The notes: generated from the letters alone by a model not told the origin. A stretch of DNA of 64,000 bases from an uncultured Catenibacterium sp. (GCA_900540685.1 UQGS01000001.1:52193-116192), one strand, 5' to 3'. Positions 17,762-27,573 are shown, numbered from the stretch's first letter. Made by a program: numbers and translations.

Positions 17762-17863
17762 ATTCAAATCCCTACCTTTTCTCATTTCTTATTCTATCAT
17801 AAAAATGAGATAAAAAAAGAGAGTATCTAAATTTGAAAAAGAAAGCAACATAAGCCAAAAAAA

Positions 17864-17889
17864 GACTTAACTGCCTCAGCAGTTAAGCC
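17864..17889 (-). terminator. Terminator of glgB-glgP-DUF1292 operon
   Basis: CTTAACTGC (17866-17874) and GCAGTTAAG (17879-17887) form a 9-bp stem with a CTCA loop; on the minus strand TCTTTTTTT follows. Confidence 0.85.
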
Positions 17890-17895
17890 CTTTGG

Positions 17896-18150
17896 TTATT
17901 CTTCTTCAGACATCATTGAGTCTAATACTTCCTGTACAAATGCATATTCTTCTTCTGTTTCAATAGGAAGAATATTATCTGCATCTTCAGGATCTACCTG
18001 TGAAGCATAGATATTCAACTGATCATCTTCATCTGAACTGTTGTCTGTATAGATGATATATTCTTTACCTGTTGCGTCATCTGTAAATCCCAAGATAACT
18101 TCACAAGTTACTTCTTCACCATCTACATCTAGTACGAATGTATCTTTCAT
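17896..18150 (-). CDS. DUF1292 family protein
   Basis: 84 residues, very acidic, with the family pattern IIYTDNSSDEDDQLNIYAS and an acidic ETEEEYAFVQEVLD tail. DUF1292 (YrzB-like) proteins are small, of unknown function, and often sit near yqgF and ureC-like genes; here it is coupled to glgP (TAATG overlap). The glycogen-operon location is not a place I would predict and gives no clear function. Confidence 0.85.
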   Translation of the reverse strand: MKDTFVLDVDGEEVTCEVILGFTDDATGKEYIIYTDNSSDEDDQLNIYASQVDPEDADNILPIETEEEYAFVQEVLDSMMSEEE

Positions 18151-20546
18151 TAGATTTTTACCCTATTTAAATGCCAGATATCCTTTACATAGTCTTCAAT
18201 AGTTCTATCACTTGAGAAATGACCACTCTTAGCGATATTCGCTAAGCAGATCTTAGACCAGTTAGCACGATCCTGATATAAGTTGTTGATCTTTTCCTGA
18301 GCAAGTCTATAGCTTTCAAAATCCTTTAATAAGAAGTATTCATCGTTTCTGCTCATTAATTCATCAAAGATGATCTTGAATTCTTCTCTTGATGGATGGA
18401 AAGTACCATCTACTAATGAATCTACAACCTTCTTGATATTTGGATTGTTGTTGTATTCATTCCAAGAGTTATAAGAACCACTTGCCTTTAAGTTGTTAAC
18501 TTCATCATCCTTCATACCGAAGATCACAATGTTGTCATCACCTACTAAGTCTGCAATTTCTACATTGGCACCATCTAATGTACCAAGTGTTAAAGCACCA
18601 TTCATCATGAACTTCATGTTAGAAGTACCAGATGCTTCCTTACCAGCAGTAGAAATCTGTTCAGATACATCTGCAGCAGGAATGATCTTTTCAGCGATAG
18701 TTACACCATAGTTTTCAATAAATACAACCTTTAAGTATTTATTCGTTTCTGGGTCATTGTTTACCTTATCAGCTACGCTGTTGATTAACTTAATGATCTT
18801 CTTAGCTAAATAGTAAGAAGGAGCGGCTTTTGCACCAAAGATATAAGTATGTGGATAGATTCTGAAGCTGCTATCTTCTTTCATTCTCTGATATAAGTAG
18901 ATAATATGCATTACATTTAATAACTGTCTCTTATATGCATGTAATCTCTTAACCTGAATATCAAAGATAGAGTTTACATCTACATCAATACCGTTATGTT
19001 CCTTGATGTAATCAGCAAGAATCTGTTTTCTCTGCTGTTTTACATTATAGAACTTACTCTGAGTAATTGAATCATTGACATATGGTGCTAACTTTTCTAA
19101 ATCATCAGGTCTATGCATCCAGCTATCCCCAATTGATTCATTGATTAATGAAGTTAACTGTGGGTTACAATATGCAAGCCATCTTCTATGAGTAACACCA
19201 TTTGTTTTATTGTTGAACTTGTTAGGATATAAAGTATCGAAATCCTTCATTTCTCTTTCTTTTAAGATATCAGAGTGAAGCTGAGCTACACCATTGACAC
19301 TAAATGAACCTGCGATTGCAAGTCTAGCCATATGTACCTGACCATCTTTAATGATCATAACTCTCTGTAATAAGTCATTATCATTTTCAGTCTGCTGTTT
19401 TACGAAACCAATGAAACGTCTATTGATTTCTTCGATGATCTGATAAACTCTTGGTAATAAGTCTCTCATCATATCAACAGGCCATTTTTCTAATGCTTCT
19501 GCAAGGATTGTATGGTTAGTGTAAGCACAAGTCTTACATACGATATTCCATGCATCATCCCATTCCATTCCATAATCATCAATAAATACACGCATTAATT
19601 CAGGAACAACTAATACTGGATGTGTATCATTTAACTGAATAACGTTCTTTTCATGGAAGTTAGTTAAATCAGGATATACTCTTAGATGTGCACGAATAAT
19701 TGAATTAATACCAGCACATACAAAGAAATACTGCTGTTTTAAACGTAATACTCTACCAGCATGAGTAGAATCATCAGGATATAATGTCTGACAAATATCA
19801 TTGACTTCCTGAGCATACTGACGGAAATCCTTGTTTGTAGGAATATTTTCACTAGGTTCAGCTTTCCATAATCTTAATGTATTAGTAACCTTAGTATCAT
19901 TACCAACAATTGGCATATCATAAGGAACAGCACGTACTGCTTCATAATCTACATGCTTCCATCCACCAGTTGCATCATCCCAGATAACCTTACCCCAGAA
20001 CTTAACTTCTGTTGCATGCTTAGGTTTTCTTACTTCCCACATATTACCTAAACGTAACCACTGGTCTGGTACTTCTACCTGATATCCATTTTCAATCTTC
20101 TGTTTGAAGAAACCATAATCATAACGAATTGTATTACCGAAAGCTGGATAAGATAAAGAAGCTAAAGAATCCATGAAGCAGGCAGCAAGACGGCCTAAAC
20201 CACCATTACCTAAACCAGCATCAGATTCTAATTCTTCTAGATCATGGATATTAATACCATAATCTGCAAGACCTTCTTTTGCAGTTTCATAAATACCTAA
20301 GTTCATCATATTGTTGACTAATAGACGACCAACTAAGAACTCCATAGAGAAATAGTGAACCTGTTTCTGCTGCTTAGCCTGAACTGCCATCTTTGTCATT
20401 GCCCAGTTAACAGATGCATAGTCACGTACCATAGTTTCAAGTACCATGAACTTTTCTGTTAAATGTGCTTCTTCTACTGTACGACCATATGATTCAATGA
20501 TTCGCTTAGAAAATTCATATTTAAATTCTTCTTTTGTATTAAACAT
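18150..20546 (-). CDS. glgP: Glycogen/maltodextrin phosphorylase
   Basis: 798 residues, normal for GT35. It releases glucose-1-phosphate from alpha-1,4-glucan ends. The pyridoxal phosphate site is seen in EASGTSNMKFMMNGALTLGT, with GNGGLGRLAACFMDS near the N-terminus and NDTHPVLVVPELMR in the middle. The start is 3 nt after the glgB stop; the SD (GGAAGGAAAG) lies in the glgB tail. Together with GlgB and PulA it covers branching, phosphorolysis and debranching; glgC and glgA are not in the window. Confidence 0.96.
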   Translation of the reverse strand: MFNTKEEFKYEFSKRIIESYGRTVEEAHLTEKFMVLETMVRDYASVNWAMTKMAVQAKQQKQVHYFSMEFLVGRLLVNNMMNLGIYETAKEGLADYGINIHDLEELESDAGLGNGGLGRLAACFMDSLASLSYPAFGNTIRYDYGFFKQKIENGYQVEVPDQWLRLGNMWEVRKPKHATEVKFWGKVIWDDATGGWKHVDYEAVRAVPYDMPIVGNDTKVTNTLRLWKAEPSENIPTNKDFRQYAQEVNDICQTLYPDDSTHAGRVLRLKQQYFFVCAGINSIIRAHLRVYPDLTNFHEKNVIQLNDTHPVLVVPELMRVFIDDYGMEWDDAWNIVCKTCAYTNHTILAEALEKWPVDMMRDLLPRVYQIIEEINRRFIGFVKQQTENDNDLLQRVMIIKDGQVHMARLAIAGSFSVNGVAQLHSDILKEREMKDFDTLYPNKFNNKTNGVTHRRWLAYCNPQLTSLINESIGDSWMHRPDDLEKLAPYVNDSITQSKFYNVKQQRKQILADYIKEHNGIDVDVNSIFDIQVKRLHAYKRQLLNVMHIIYLYQRMKEDSSFRIYPHTYIFGAKAAPSYYLAKKIIKLINSVADKVNNDPETNKYLKVVFIENYGVTIAEKIIPAADVSEQISTAGKEASGTSNMKFMMNGALTLGTLDGANVEIADLVGDDNIVIFGMKDDEVNNLKASGSYNSWNEYNNNPNIKKVVDSLVDGTFHPSREEFKIIFDELMSRNDEYFLLKDFESYRLAQEKINNLYQDRANWSKICLANIAKSGHFSSDRTIEDYVKDIWHLNRVKI

Positions 20547-20549
20547 TTA

Positions 20550-22457
20550 CTACTTTCCTTCCTTTACTACAACACTTTTCTTTGTCTTCTTTGGAGAAGA
20601 CGCTTTTTTAGCTGGCTTATGGTATTCAAATACCACAGCGCTAAATGGCGCTAACTTCACATGAATACTCTGTGCTTCATTGATACAAGTACCCTTCTTT
20701 GATCTTAAAGCACGTGTATTTGTATAATTAGAACCTGCATAATCTGCTTTATCTGTATTCAAGATTTCTTTATAGCTTCCTGCAAATGGTACAGGTACTG
20801 CATAGTTTTCATGACTATTACCAATGAAGTTAGCTACTACAACTAAACAATTGCCCTTCTTATCAAATCGAGCATATGAAAATACACTCTGATTATGATC
20901 ATCTACAACAAGCCATTTAAATCCTTCTGGATCATAATCCATACTATAAAGAGCTGGATGTTCATCAACCATCTTATTTAAATCCTGAATAAAATGATGG
21001 AAAGAATTATGCTGTGGATAATCTAAGATATTCCAAGCCAATGCCTTTCTTTCATCCCATTCCTTATATTCACCTAATTCATTGCCCATGAAGTTAAGCT
21101 TCTTACCAGGATGAGTCATCATATATGTATATAAAGCTTTTGCCTGTGCGAACTTGTCTCCATCAAGTCCCCACATCTTATTTAAAATAGTTGCTTTACC
21201 ATGAACTACTTCATCATGTGAGAATGGTAAAATAAATCTTTCTGAATAGAAATACATCATTGAGAAAGTTAATAGATTATGATCATATTGACGATAAACT
21301 GGATCTTCTTTGAAATACTTCAAAGTATCATTCATCCAGCCCATATCCCACTTATAATCAAATCCTAAACCGCCATCCTTCACAGCTTTAGTTACATATG
21401 GGAAATCAGTTGAGTCTTCTGCAATAGTCATTAATGCAGGATATCTCTCATGAATCTGTTCATTCATAGTCTTTAAGAACTCTAAAGCCCCATTGTTTGT
21501 ACCAAAGTCTTTATTACCTTTCCAGTAAATAAGGTTGCTGACAGCATCAAAACGAATACCATCAATATGGAATTCTTCTGCCCAGAAGTGAACGGCACTC
21601 TTTAAGAATGAACGTACAGTATCTTTTGTCACATCAAAATATACTGAATCCCATTCAGAATAACGGTTATTCACATCTGCATATTCATAAACCCAGCCTC
21701 CATCAAACTGATAAAGACCATGTCCATCCTTTACAAAATGAGCAGGTACGAAGTCCATAATAACCCCAATACCTTCCTTATGACACGCATTAATGAAATC
21801 CTTTAACTGCTTTGGATGTCCATAACGACTTGTCGCACTAAAATAACCTGTTGCCTGATATCCCCAAGAACCATCGAATGGGAATTCATTTAAAGGCATT
21901 ACTTCAATATGTGTATAGCCCATCTTCTTCACATAAGGAATGATTTCATCAATCATTTCTTCATATGAATAGAATTCTCCGTCAGATGTATCTGTAAATT
22001 CCTTTTTCATCTTCCAAGAACCAAGATTCGCTTCATAAATATTCATGTTACGATCATAGTTATTAGAACGTGATTTCATCCATCTAGAATCATGCCAGCG
22101 ATAACCATCTAGGTTATATACCTTAGAGGCTGTACCTGGTCTAATTTCACTGAAAAAGGCATATGGATCTGCACGATCAACAATAGCTCCAGAAGGTGTC
22201 TCAATTCTATATTTATAAAGGTCATACTGCTTTAACCCTTCAATATAGAGAGTCCACACGCCTCCATCATTATATCTCTCCATACAATGCTGAGTACCGT
22301 CCCAGTCATTGAAATTACCAACAACCTGAACACTTCTTGCATGTGGTGCATATACTGTAAAACGAACGCCCTTTTTATCCGGATGAGCCCCGAATACTTT
22401 ATATGCTTCCAAACACTTTCCTTCAAAAAACAATTTTATCAAGAAATTATCTAACAT
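20550..22457 (-). CDS. glgB: 1,4-alpha-glucan branching enzyme
   Basis: 635 residues from the ATG at 22457, which has GAAGGGAGA upstream; an earlier in-frame ATG at 22493 lies upstream of the likely transcription start. An N-terminal CBM48 (about 25-110) is followed by a GH13 barrel with DGIRFDAVSN (nucleophile), TIAEDSTDFP (acid/base) and FSHDEVVHGK. It creates alpha-1,6 branches in glycogen. The C-terminus carries an unusual Lys/Ser-rich extension (KPAKKASSPKKTKKS) after the last barrel-associated beta domain. First gene of the operon with glgP and DUF1292. Confidence 0.95.
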   Translation of the reverse strand: MLDNFLIKLFFEGKCLEAYKVFGAHPDKKGVRFTVYAPHARSVQVVGNFNDWDGTQHCMERYNDGGVWTLYIEGLKQYDLYKYRIETPSGAIVDRADPYAFFSEIRPGTASKVYNLDGYRWHDSRWMKSRSNNYDRNMNIYEANLGSWKMKKEFTDTSDGEFYSYEEMIDEIIPYVKKMGYTHIEVMPLNEFPFDGSWGYQATGYFSATSRYGHPKQLKDFINACHKEGIGVIMDFVPAHFVKDGHGLYQFDGGWVYEYADVNNRYSEWDSVYFDVTKDTVRSFLKSAVHFWAEEFHIDGIRFDAVSNLIYWKGNKDFGTNNGALEFLKTMNEQIHERYPALMTIAEDSTDFPYVTKAVKDGGLGFDYKWDMGWMNDTLKYFKEDPVYRQYDHNLLTFSMMYFYSERFILPFSHDEVVHGKATILNKMWGLDGDKFAQAKALYTYMMTHPGKKLNFMGNELGEYKEWDERKALAWNILDYPQHNSFHHFIQDLNKMVDEHPALYSMDYDPEGFKWLVVDDHNQSVFSYARFDKKGNCLVVVANFIGNSHENYAVPVPFAGSYKEILNTDKADYAGSNYTNTRALRSKKGTCINEAQSIHVKLAPFSAVVFEYHKPAKKASSPKKTKKSVVVKEGK

Positions 22458-22484
22458 ACCTATATGTCTCCCTTCATAAACTTC

Positions 22485-22490
22485 ATTATA
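22485..22490 (-). promoter_or_regulatory. Candidate -10 of glgB promoter
   Basis: TATAAT on the minus strand (22490-22485) would place the start of transcription near 22478, about 20 nt before the glgB start. The -35 is not a good match, which fits a promoter that needs an activator. Confidence 0.45.
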
Positions 22491-22540
22491 CATTAAATAT
22501 GACTAAAATTCATTCATTTCAGGCAATATAGGCAAAAAAA

Positions 22541-22554
22541 TGTAAACGTTTACT
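22541..22554. promoter_or_regulatory. cre site (CcpA operator) of glycogen operon
   Basis: TGTAAACGTTTACT fits the catabolite-responsive-element consensus TGWAARCGYTWNCW at every position. Its centre is about 70 nt upstream of the inferred glgB transcription start, and it overlaps the stop of the upstream gene. In Bacillus, cre sites upstream of -35 act positively (ackA type), so sugar excess may switch glycogen metabolism on; this last step is inference. Confidence 0.7.
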
Positions 22555-23539
22555 TAATTGTGATATCTTGAATGTTATTTAATACGATAGAAACTGTTCC
22601 ATCAGGGTTTTCTTTCTTTTCAAAAGTAGATCCATTCACATATTCATCTACTGGCATAGTAATCTGAATATTCTCATCTAGAGTGATCTTTACAACCTCT
22701 ACAGAGCGTCCTAAAGCATTTAAAGAAATAGTATCATCTTCACCAATCCCAAGATCCTTCAACATTGTTTCTGATTCTTCCTGAGCCTGATAATCTCTTT
22801 CCATGACCTTACGAACTACTTCTATAGGTTTCACAAGTTCACCCATCTGAGTTCTTTCTAATATTTCCTGTTTTACAAGCGGAAGTGCTTCTTTATCATT
22901 GACATGATAAATATCATCAATCTTATTTACTACTTTCTTCATAGTAGAAATCTTCTGACGATCTGTAAGTTTCTCTTCACCCTTGATCCACTGACTATTT
23001 AAATAAGTATCCATCTTACCATCAATGAGATACTTTTTCTCAATAAGAGATAGCTTCTTATGATCTGTATCTATAATAATCGCTTCATCAACCGCTGTAC
23101 CAATCTGAGGAAGAACCTGTCTTCTTGTAATACGGACATTTTCTTCTTCTACTAGAGATACAGAATTATATTTATAATTAAGCTTTAAAGCGGCAATCAT
23201 ATGTACACCATCACGATAACAGTCTACATAAAGAATATTACTATTAGGCATTTCTTCAATCACTGAACCTAACGCAAAGAACTTTTCACTGATTTCCTTT
23301 GCCTGCTTCTTAAATTCTTCATCATCTTCAAGCATCTTATCTGCACGAAGTAATAATTCATGAAGCGAAGGGACTACAAGTTCTTTAATAGCTGGACTGT
23401 ATAAGGCTTTTTCTACTTTTTTATGATAATATTCCTGAGTTGTATCATTTAATACACAGAAGTCTTCACTTAAGTATATTTTACGATGTTCAAAATCAAG
23501 CATATGCATCATAATTTTATTAATGATAATAGTGTTCAT
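22550..23539 (-). CDS. Nucleoid-associated protein, NdpA/YejK family
   Basis: 329 residues resembling the 37-kDa nucleoid-associated protein family. The N-terminus shows IIINKIMMHMLDFEHRKIYLS, the middle YRDGVHMIAALKLNYKYNS, and the C-terminus IQITMPVDEYVNGSTFEKKENPDG. Family members bind DNA non-specifically; the role in Bacillota is poorly known. SD GAAAGGAGAATTTAA supports the start. Only 92 nt separate it from glgB. Confidence 0.75.
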   Translation of the reverse strand: MNTIIINKIMMHMLDFEHRKIYLSEDFCVLNDTTQEYYHKKVEKALYSPAIKELVVPSLHELLLRADKMLEDDEEFKKQAKEISEKFFALGSVIEEMPNSNILYVDCYRDGVHMIAALKLNYKYNSVSLVEEENVRITRRQVLPQIGTAVDEAIIIDTDHKKLSLIEKKYLIDGKMDTYLNSQWIKGEEKLTDRQKISTMKKVVNKIDDIYHVNDKEALPLVKQEILERTQMGELVKPIEVVRKVMERDYQAQEESETMLKDLGIGEDDTISLNALGRSVEVVKITLDENIQITMPVDEYVNGSTFEKKENPDGTVSIVLNNIQDITIK

Positions 23540-23648
23540 TTAAATTCTCCTTTCACGTGTGTCATTATAGCAAATTTCTTCTATTCCTCAACCTTTTCTT
23601 CCTTAATTTCCTCTCTGTTTTGTGGTAGTATTTGCTTAGGTGATTATT

Positions 23649-24914
23649 ATGGACAACAAAAATTTCAATTTACCCGATGATAAGATTTTCCAATATATTA
23701 CATATGGTATTGTCTTAGCTTTTATTCTCTTTAATTTAGAATCTGTATGGGACTTCTTCCTTAATATATTAGGACTTGCAAGACCTTTCTATATTGCGAT
23801 AGTGATCGCATTTGTGATCAATATCCCAATGAAACTTGTAGAAAAATTACTTGTGAAAGCAAAAAGTCAGTGGATGAAGAAAAATCCTGATTCAAAACTC
23901 CCAAAATTCTTATTAGAAGGCACACGTGGTATGGCAATGACCATTACTATTGTATGTATTCTATTAATATTAGTGATGTTCTTCTCTTTTATTATTCCTA
24001 GAATCGGAGAAAGCTTTTCACTCTTATTCTCTAACTTAGATAATTATGCAAGTAGATTATCTGTTTATATCACATCTTTATGTAAAAGATTTAATATTGA
24101 CTACGCATTGACCGTTGATGAAGTACAGAAGTGGTTTGCTTCTATTGATTTAAGTACAATCCTTTCTACTGCAGGAAACTTCTTAGGTAATCCTCATTTT
24201 AAGACAACAGAAGTTGTATCAAATATTGGTGGTTCTTTCATTACTGCCATCACTTCATTCTTTATGGCTCTTTATCTTCTTGCAAATAAAGAAAAACATC
24301 TTGAACAAGGAAGAAAATTGATTGCCTATATATTAGGTCATAAACGTGCAGGTATCGCTTTTGATATCATGAGTGAAGCCAATCATTACTTTAATAGTTT
24401 TGTGACTGGACAGATGTTAGAAGCGACATGTTTTATGTTAGAAGTCTATGTTGCGATGCGTTTATTTAGTATGCCTTTCCCAGAATTAATTGCGATCATG
24501 GCTTTCTTATTCAGCTTTGTACCGATGTTTGGTAATTTCATTACCTTCTTTGCAGGACTGATCTTAGTGGCTGCAGCACAGAGTAAGAGTATGCTTGCTT
24601 TTGCGATTATTTATCTATGCTTACAGCAGTTTGAAGGTAATGTGGTATATCCTAAGATTGTAGGTAAGTCTGTAGGTATTGGTGGTTTATTTGTCTTACT
24701 TGGTATTACTATATTTGGTAATCTATGGGGTGTTATCGGTGTACTGATTGGTGTACCTCTTACTGCCCTTATTTATGCTGTAATTTCTAGAATCATTAAT
24801 ATCGGACTCTATCAGAAACATATAGAAGTCACATATAATAACCTCTATAAATTAGATGAAGATGGAAATAGAATAGAAAATAAAGTAAAACCAAAAAAGG
24901 ACCCTTCTATTTAA
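23649..24914 (+). CDS. AI-2E family transporter (PF01594)
   Basis: 421 residues from ATG 23649, with SD AGGTGATTATT; the upstream GTG is part of that SD. Eight or so membrane helices in the family layout: two N-terminal helices, a soluble insert (about 120-190), then a hydrophobic core with SFFMALYLLANKE, FLFSFVPMFGNFI and a QQFEGNVVYPKIVGKSVG loop typical of the family. Members include AI-2 exporter TqsA and Na+/H+ antiporters; the substrate cannot be told here. The C-terminal tail is charged (KVKPKKD). Confidence 0.88.
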   Translation: MDNKNFNLPDDKIFQYITYGIVLAFILFNLESVWDFFLNILGLARPFYIAIVIAFVINIPMKLVEKLLVKAKSQWMKKNPDSKLPKFLLEGTRGMAMTITIVCILLILVMFFSFIIPRIGESFSLLFSNLDNYASRLSVYITSLCKRFNIDYALTVDEVQKWFASIDLSTILSTAGNFLGNPHFKTTEVVSNIGGSFITAITSFFMALYLLANKEKHLEQGRKLIAYILGHKRAGIAFDIMSEANHYFNSFVTGQMLEATCFMLEVYVAMRLFSMPFPELIAIMAFLFSFVPMFGNFITFFAGLILVAAAQSKSMLAFAIIYLCLQQFEGNVVYPKIVGKSVGIGGLFVLLGITIFGNLWGVIGVLIGVPLTALIYAVISRIINIGLYQKHIEVTYNNLYKLDEDGNRIENKVKPKKDPSI

Positions 24915-25003
24915 TTGGGATCCATATATTATGCCAGTTGAAATATTCTTCTTCTGGTTTCCACATAGAAACAATCTGAGTAAAGATGTCACTATCTAGC
25001 TCT
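24911..25003 (-). pseudogene. Short 3' remnant of an unknown gene
   Basis: On the minus strand a frame of about 31 codons reads like a genuine C-terminus (IVSMWKPEEEYFNWHNIW) and stops next to the AI-2E gene. It has no start and is cut off where the MFS remnant begins on the other strand. The source gene is not recognised. Confidence 0.3.
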
Positions 25004-25006
25004 AGG

Positions 25007-25294
25007 TTGTTTTTTTATTTATGCATCACCTTAGTAGGATTCTCATTTGGTGGATTACCAGTAGTATTTGCGCCTATGGTTAAGATCATCTTTGGTTCTA
25101 AGTTCTACAACAGAAACTATGGTTTAATCTTTATTGGTTATGGTATTGGTGCTTTTGTAGGTCCTAAGATTTCAGCAAGTTTCTTTGATGCCACTTGATC
25201 TTATGTAATGGGTTATATCGGTTCAGCTATTCTTGATGCACTTGCGATTGTATTAGTACTTGTAGCTAAGAAGTTACAGAAAACTATGAACTAA
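25007..25294 (+). pseudogene. Decayed MFS transporter 3' end, copy A
   Basis: The translation resembles the last third of an OFA-type major facilitator: GGLPVVFAPMVKIIFGSKF, then GYGIGAFVGPKISASFFDAT, an in-frame TGA at 25197-25199, then SYVMGYIGSAILDALAIVLV and a stop at 25294. The N-terminal two thirds are missing. The final 174 bases recur in decayed form at 32549-32715. Confidence 0.7.
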
Positions 25295-25313
25295 GATTAA
25301 AACGACACTTGAT
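25121..25313 (+). repeat. Left copy of imperfect direct repeat flanking the island
   Basis: From TGGTTTAATC to AAAACGACACTTGAT this stretch matches 32549-32736 with substitutions and small deletions. The right copy continues into a complete terminator; this copy stops matching after the first half of that stem. Confidence 0.65.
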
Positions 25314-25359
25314 TAAACTGATTCAAAAGTCAAGGACAGTACATTGACAGTCCCTGCTA

Positions 25360-25394
25360 AATGGGCATCACCGTAAGGTAATGCCCATTTTTTT
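25360..25394. terminator. Strong terminator hairpin inside the island's left edge
   Basis: AATGGGCAT (25360-25368) pairs with ATGCCCATT (25381-25389), with a shorter internal ACC/GGT pairing, followed by TTTTT. No intact gene precedes it on the plus strand, so it is probably carried over with the rearranged segment. Confidence 0.7.
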
Positions 25395-25627
25395 CGTGCC
25401 TACTACCCAGCCTTTTTAAACGAGAAAATAAGTTCTAACTTTACGAACTTTTCCCAATCTATTATTTACAATTTGTCTAATTAGTATAATGCATCAAAAC
25501 CCTTATAATAATCTAATTCTGTATAATTCTTCTAGTTCAATGAATCCTTAAGCAATTCCTTGACCTCGGCTGTTGCTTTACGATAGTGGAATAAACAGTG
25601 AATCACTCCGATTTTACAATCCGCCCC
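25395..25627. other. Gene-poor stretch with a minus-strand coding remnant
   Basis: No intact gene. On the minus strand, about 25540-25625, roughly 30 codons read as a plausible protein piece (GVIHCLFHYRKATAEVKELL) interrupted by a stop and continuing KNYTELDYYKGFDALY. I cannot assign it to a family. Confidence 0.35.
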
Positions 25628-26923
25628 TCATAGTTGAGAATCTTTTTTGTATATTTTAAAGAGATACGTATTTTGATTCTGAATAATTTCATAGTCTATC
25701 TGGTAGTTATTTAACAAGTTGCATACAATATATAAACCAAGTCCATGACTTGTATCCTTATTCAATTCGATTTGACTCTCTATATAGGAATTCTTTATAT
25801 AAAAACAATCTTCATCCATACCTATATCTATTATTCCACAATTATTCGTATATTTAACTGCATTACTAATCAAATTAGATAAAATCACATTGAAAGCATT
25901 TCTTCCAATATAAATATGTTCCGAGCCTATCTTATTATTAACCAGGATATTCTTCTGTTGTGCTAACAACTCATATTTATCTAGTACTTCTTTAAGAACT
26001 TCCTGTATAATAACGTCCTCTTCATCATTCTTGAGATGATCTATAGAATAGATAGATAATATTTGAGAAATATTACTAGAAAGACCATCTACTATATCCA
26101 CACATTGTTCTAAATAAGCATCTCTATTTTTATATTTGCCTACATTATAGATCATGTTCTCTAGAATGATTTTAAGACTTGCAAGAGGTGTTTTTAATTC
26201 ATGTGAAGCCCCTTTTAAGAAATCATATTTAAGTTTTTCTAATTCTATTATTTCTTTATTTTTGAGTTCTATATCATCTATTGATTTTAATAAAGTAAAG
26301 TAGAGTTCATTGATCTGTTCTTTGAGTTCACCTACTTCATCATCACTGGTATGAACTAAACAAGCATTCTTATCTAGCTGTATCATTTGATCTGTTACAC
26401 TTTTAATTTCATCGATATTATTTTTAATTGATCTTGAATAGATTAAAGAAACGACAGCGGATAATAAAAGAGAAATAGATAAAGAATATGGTAAGAAGCC
26501 TAAACTCAAATTCTTTGCATCCTGCAACATATCCGCAGTAGAAATAAATTTCAAATATAATTGATGACCGTCATTTAAAGTAATACTTCTCTCTTCAATA
26601 ATTAATGAATTATTAGGACTATCTAAATTAATATTTAAATCATTTGAAACTTCTACTTCATTATCTTTCTTTTCACTACTTACAAATACTTTAATATCGC
26701 TGTTTTTAGAATAAAGTTCTGTTGCCCGTTTAATATCATTTATGTTTTTACCTTCTAGACTATATGATATCTCATTGGCTGTTTTATTAATTTCAGCCTC
26801 TCTCGTATCTAAATATGTTTTAGGAAAAATTAAATAAATAGATATGTGAATTAATAGAACAATAATTGACAAAACAGAAAATATTTGAATAAACATTTTA
26901 GGGAATATCTTTAGTTTTTTCAT
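25628..26923 (-). CDS. Sensor histidine kinase, VncS-like
   Basis: 431 residues: a helix at about 10-33, an extracytoplasmic loop (about 34-140), a second helix (about 140-162), a HAMP-like linker, a HisKA dimerisation segment with phospho-acceptor His in GASHELKTPLASL, and an ATPase domain with NLISNAVKYTNN (N box) and SHGLGLYIV (G box). It overlaps the regulator gene by 4 nt (ATGA). The gene order Vex-type permease, ATPase, permease, regulator, kinase is that of vex123-vncRS of Streptococcus pneumoniae. The loop probably senses a peptide or envelope stress; the signal is unknown. Confidence 0.88.
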   Translation of the reverse strand: MKKLKIFPKMFIQIFSVLSIIVLLIHISIYLIFPKTYLDTREAEINKTANEISYSLEGKNINDIKRATELYSKNSDIKVFVSSEKKDNEVEVSNDLNINLDSPNNSLIIEERSITLNDGHQLYLKFISTADMLQDAKNLSLGFLPYSLSISLLLSAVVSLIYSRSIKNNIDEIKSVTDQMIQLDKNACLVHTSDDEVGELKEQINELYFTLLKSIDDIELKNKEIIELEKLKYDFLKGASHELKTPLASLKIILENMIYNVGKYKNRDAYLEQCVDIVDGLSSNISQILSIYSIDHLKNDEEDVIIQEVLKEVLDKYELLAQQKNILVNNKIGSEHIYIGRNAFNVILSNLISNAVKYTNNCGIIDIGMDEDCFYIKNSYIESQIELNKDTSHGLGLYIVCNLLNNYQIDYEIIQNQNTYLFKIYKKDSQL

Positions 26924-27573
26924 TTTCTCTCCAATTTATAGCCTACATTTCTTATTGTTGTAATGCAGTCGAGCTGCAGTTTCTTTCTAAGTTCTTTGAT
27001 ATAGACATCAATTACACGATCATAGGGAATGTCGTCTGTTTCTTTCCATACCTGATCAATAATTTGCATTCTTGAAAGCACCTGACCTTCATGATTTAGA
27101 AGACATTTTAATATTTTTAATTCTTTAGGATTTATTTCGATACTTCTTCCCTCTATTTTTGCTGTATAGCTGGTAAAATTAATCTCTATATTCTTATATA
27201 TAAACTTTTCTATAGAACCATAATACTTTTTTATTAATGCATCTATTCTTGTCTTTAATACAATCAGTGAAAAAGGTTTTTCAATATAGCCATCTGCCAG
27301 TTGCGTAAAAGCTTCTATTTTGTACTCTTCATTATTAAATGCTGTCAACATTAATACAGGGATATCACTTTCTTTTCTTATTGTTTTTAGAACTTCTAAG
27401 CCATTTATAAAAGGAATCTGTATATCTAGCAAAACAAGTTTGATCTCTTTGTTAAATAAATCTAATGCTTCTTTACCATCTCTAGCCTCAATGACATGAT
27501 AGCCGTATTCTGATAGAAATTCACTAATACCCTCTCTTATAACAGTATCATCCTCTACAACTAATAAGTCCAT
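26920..27573 (-). CDS. OmpR-family response regulator, VncR-like
   Basis: 217 residues: receiver domain 1 to about 115 with the acidic pocket VVEDD, phospho-acceptor Asp in LVLLDIQIP and Lys in EKPFS, then a winged-helix DNA-binding domain (about 125-217) with ILKCLLNHEGQVLSR and DVYIKELRKKL. SD AAAGGAGGGATATT. Likely target: the tandem 11-bp repeat upstream of the lipoprotein gene at 31473-31494. Coupled to the kinase. Confidence 0.92.
   Translation of the reverse strand: MDLLVVEDDTVIREGISEFLSEYGYHVIEARDGKEALDLFNKEIKLVLLDIQIPFINGLEVLKTIRKESDIPVLMLTAFNNEEYKIEAFTQLADGYIEKPFSLIVLKTRIDALIKKYYGSIEKFIYKNIEINFTSYTAKIEGRSIEINPKELKILKCLLNHEGQVLSRMQIIDQVWKETDDIPYDRVIDVYIKELRKKLQLDCITTIRNVGYKLERK

Noticed and set aside
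24986..25198. Intact 70-residue membrane protein
   Set aside because: The MFS similarity continues after the in-frame TGA and the first two thirds of the gene are missing.
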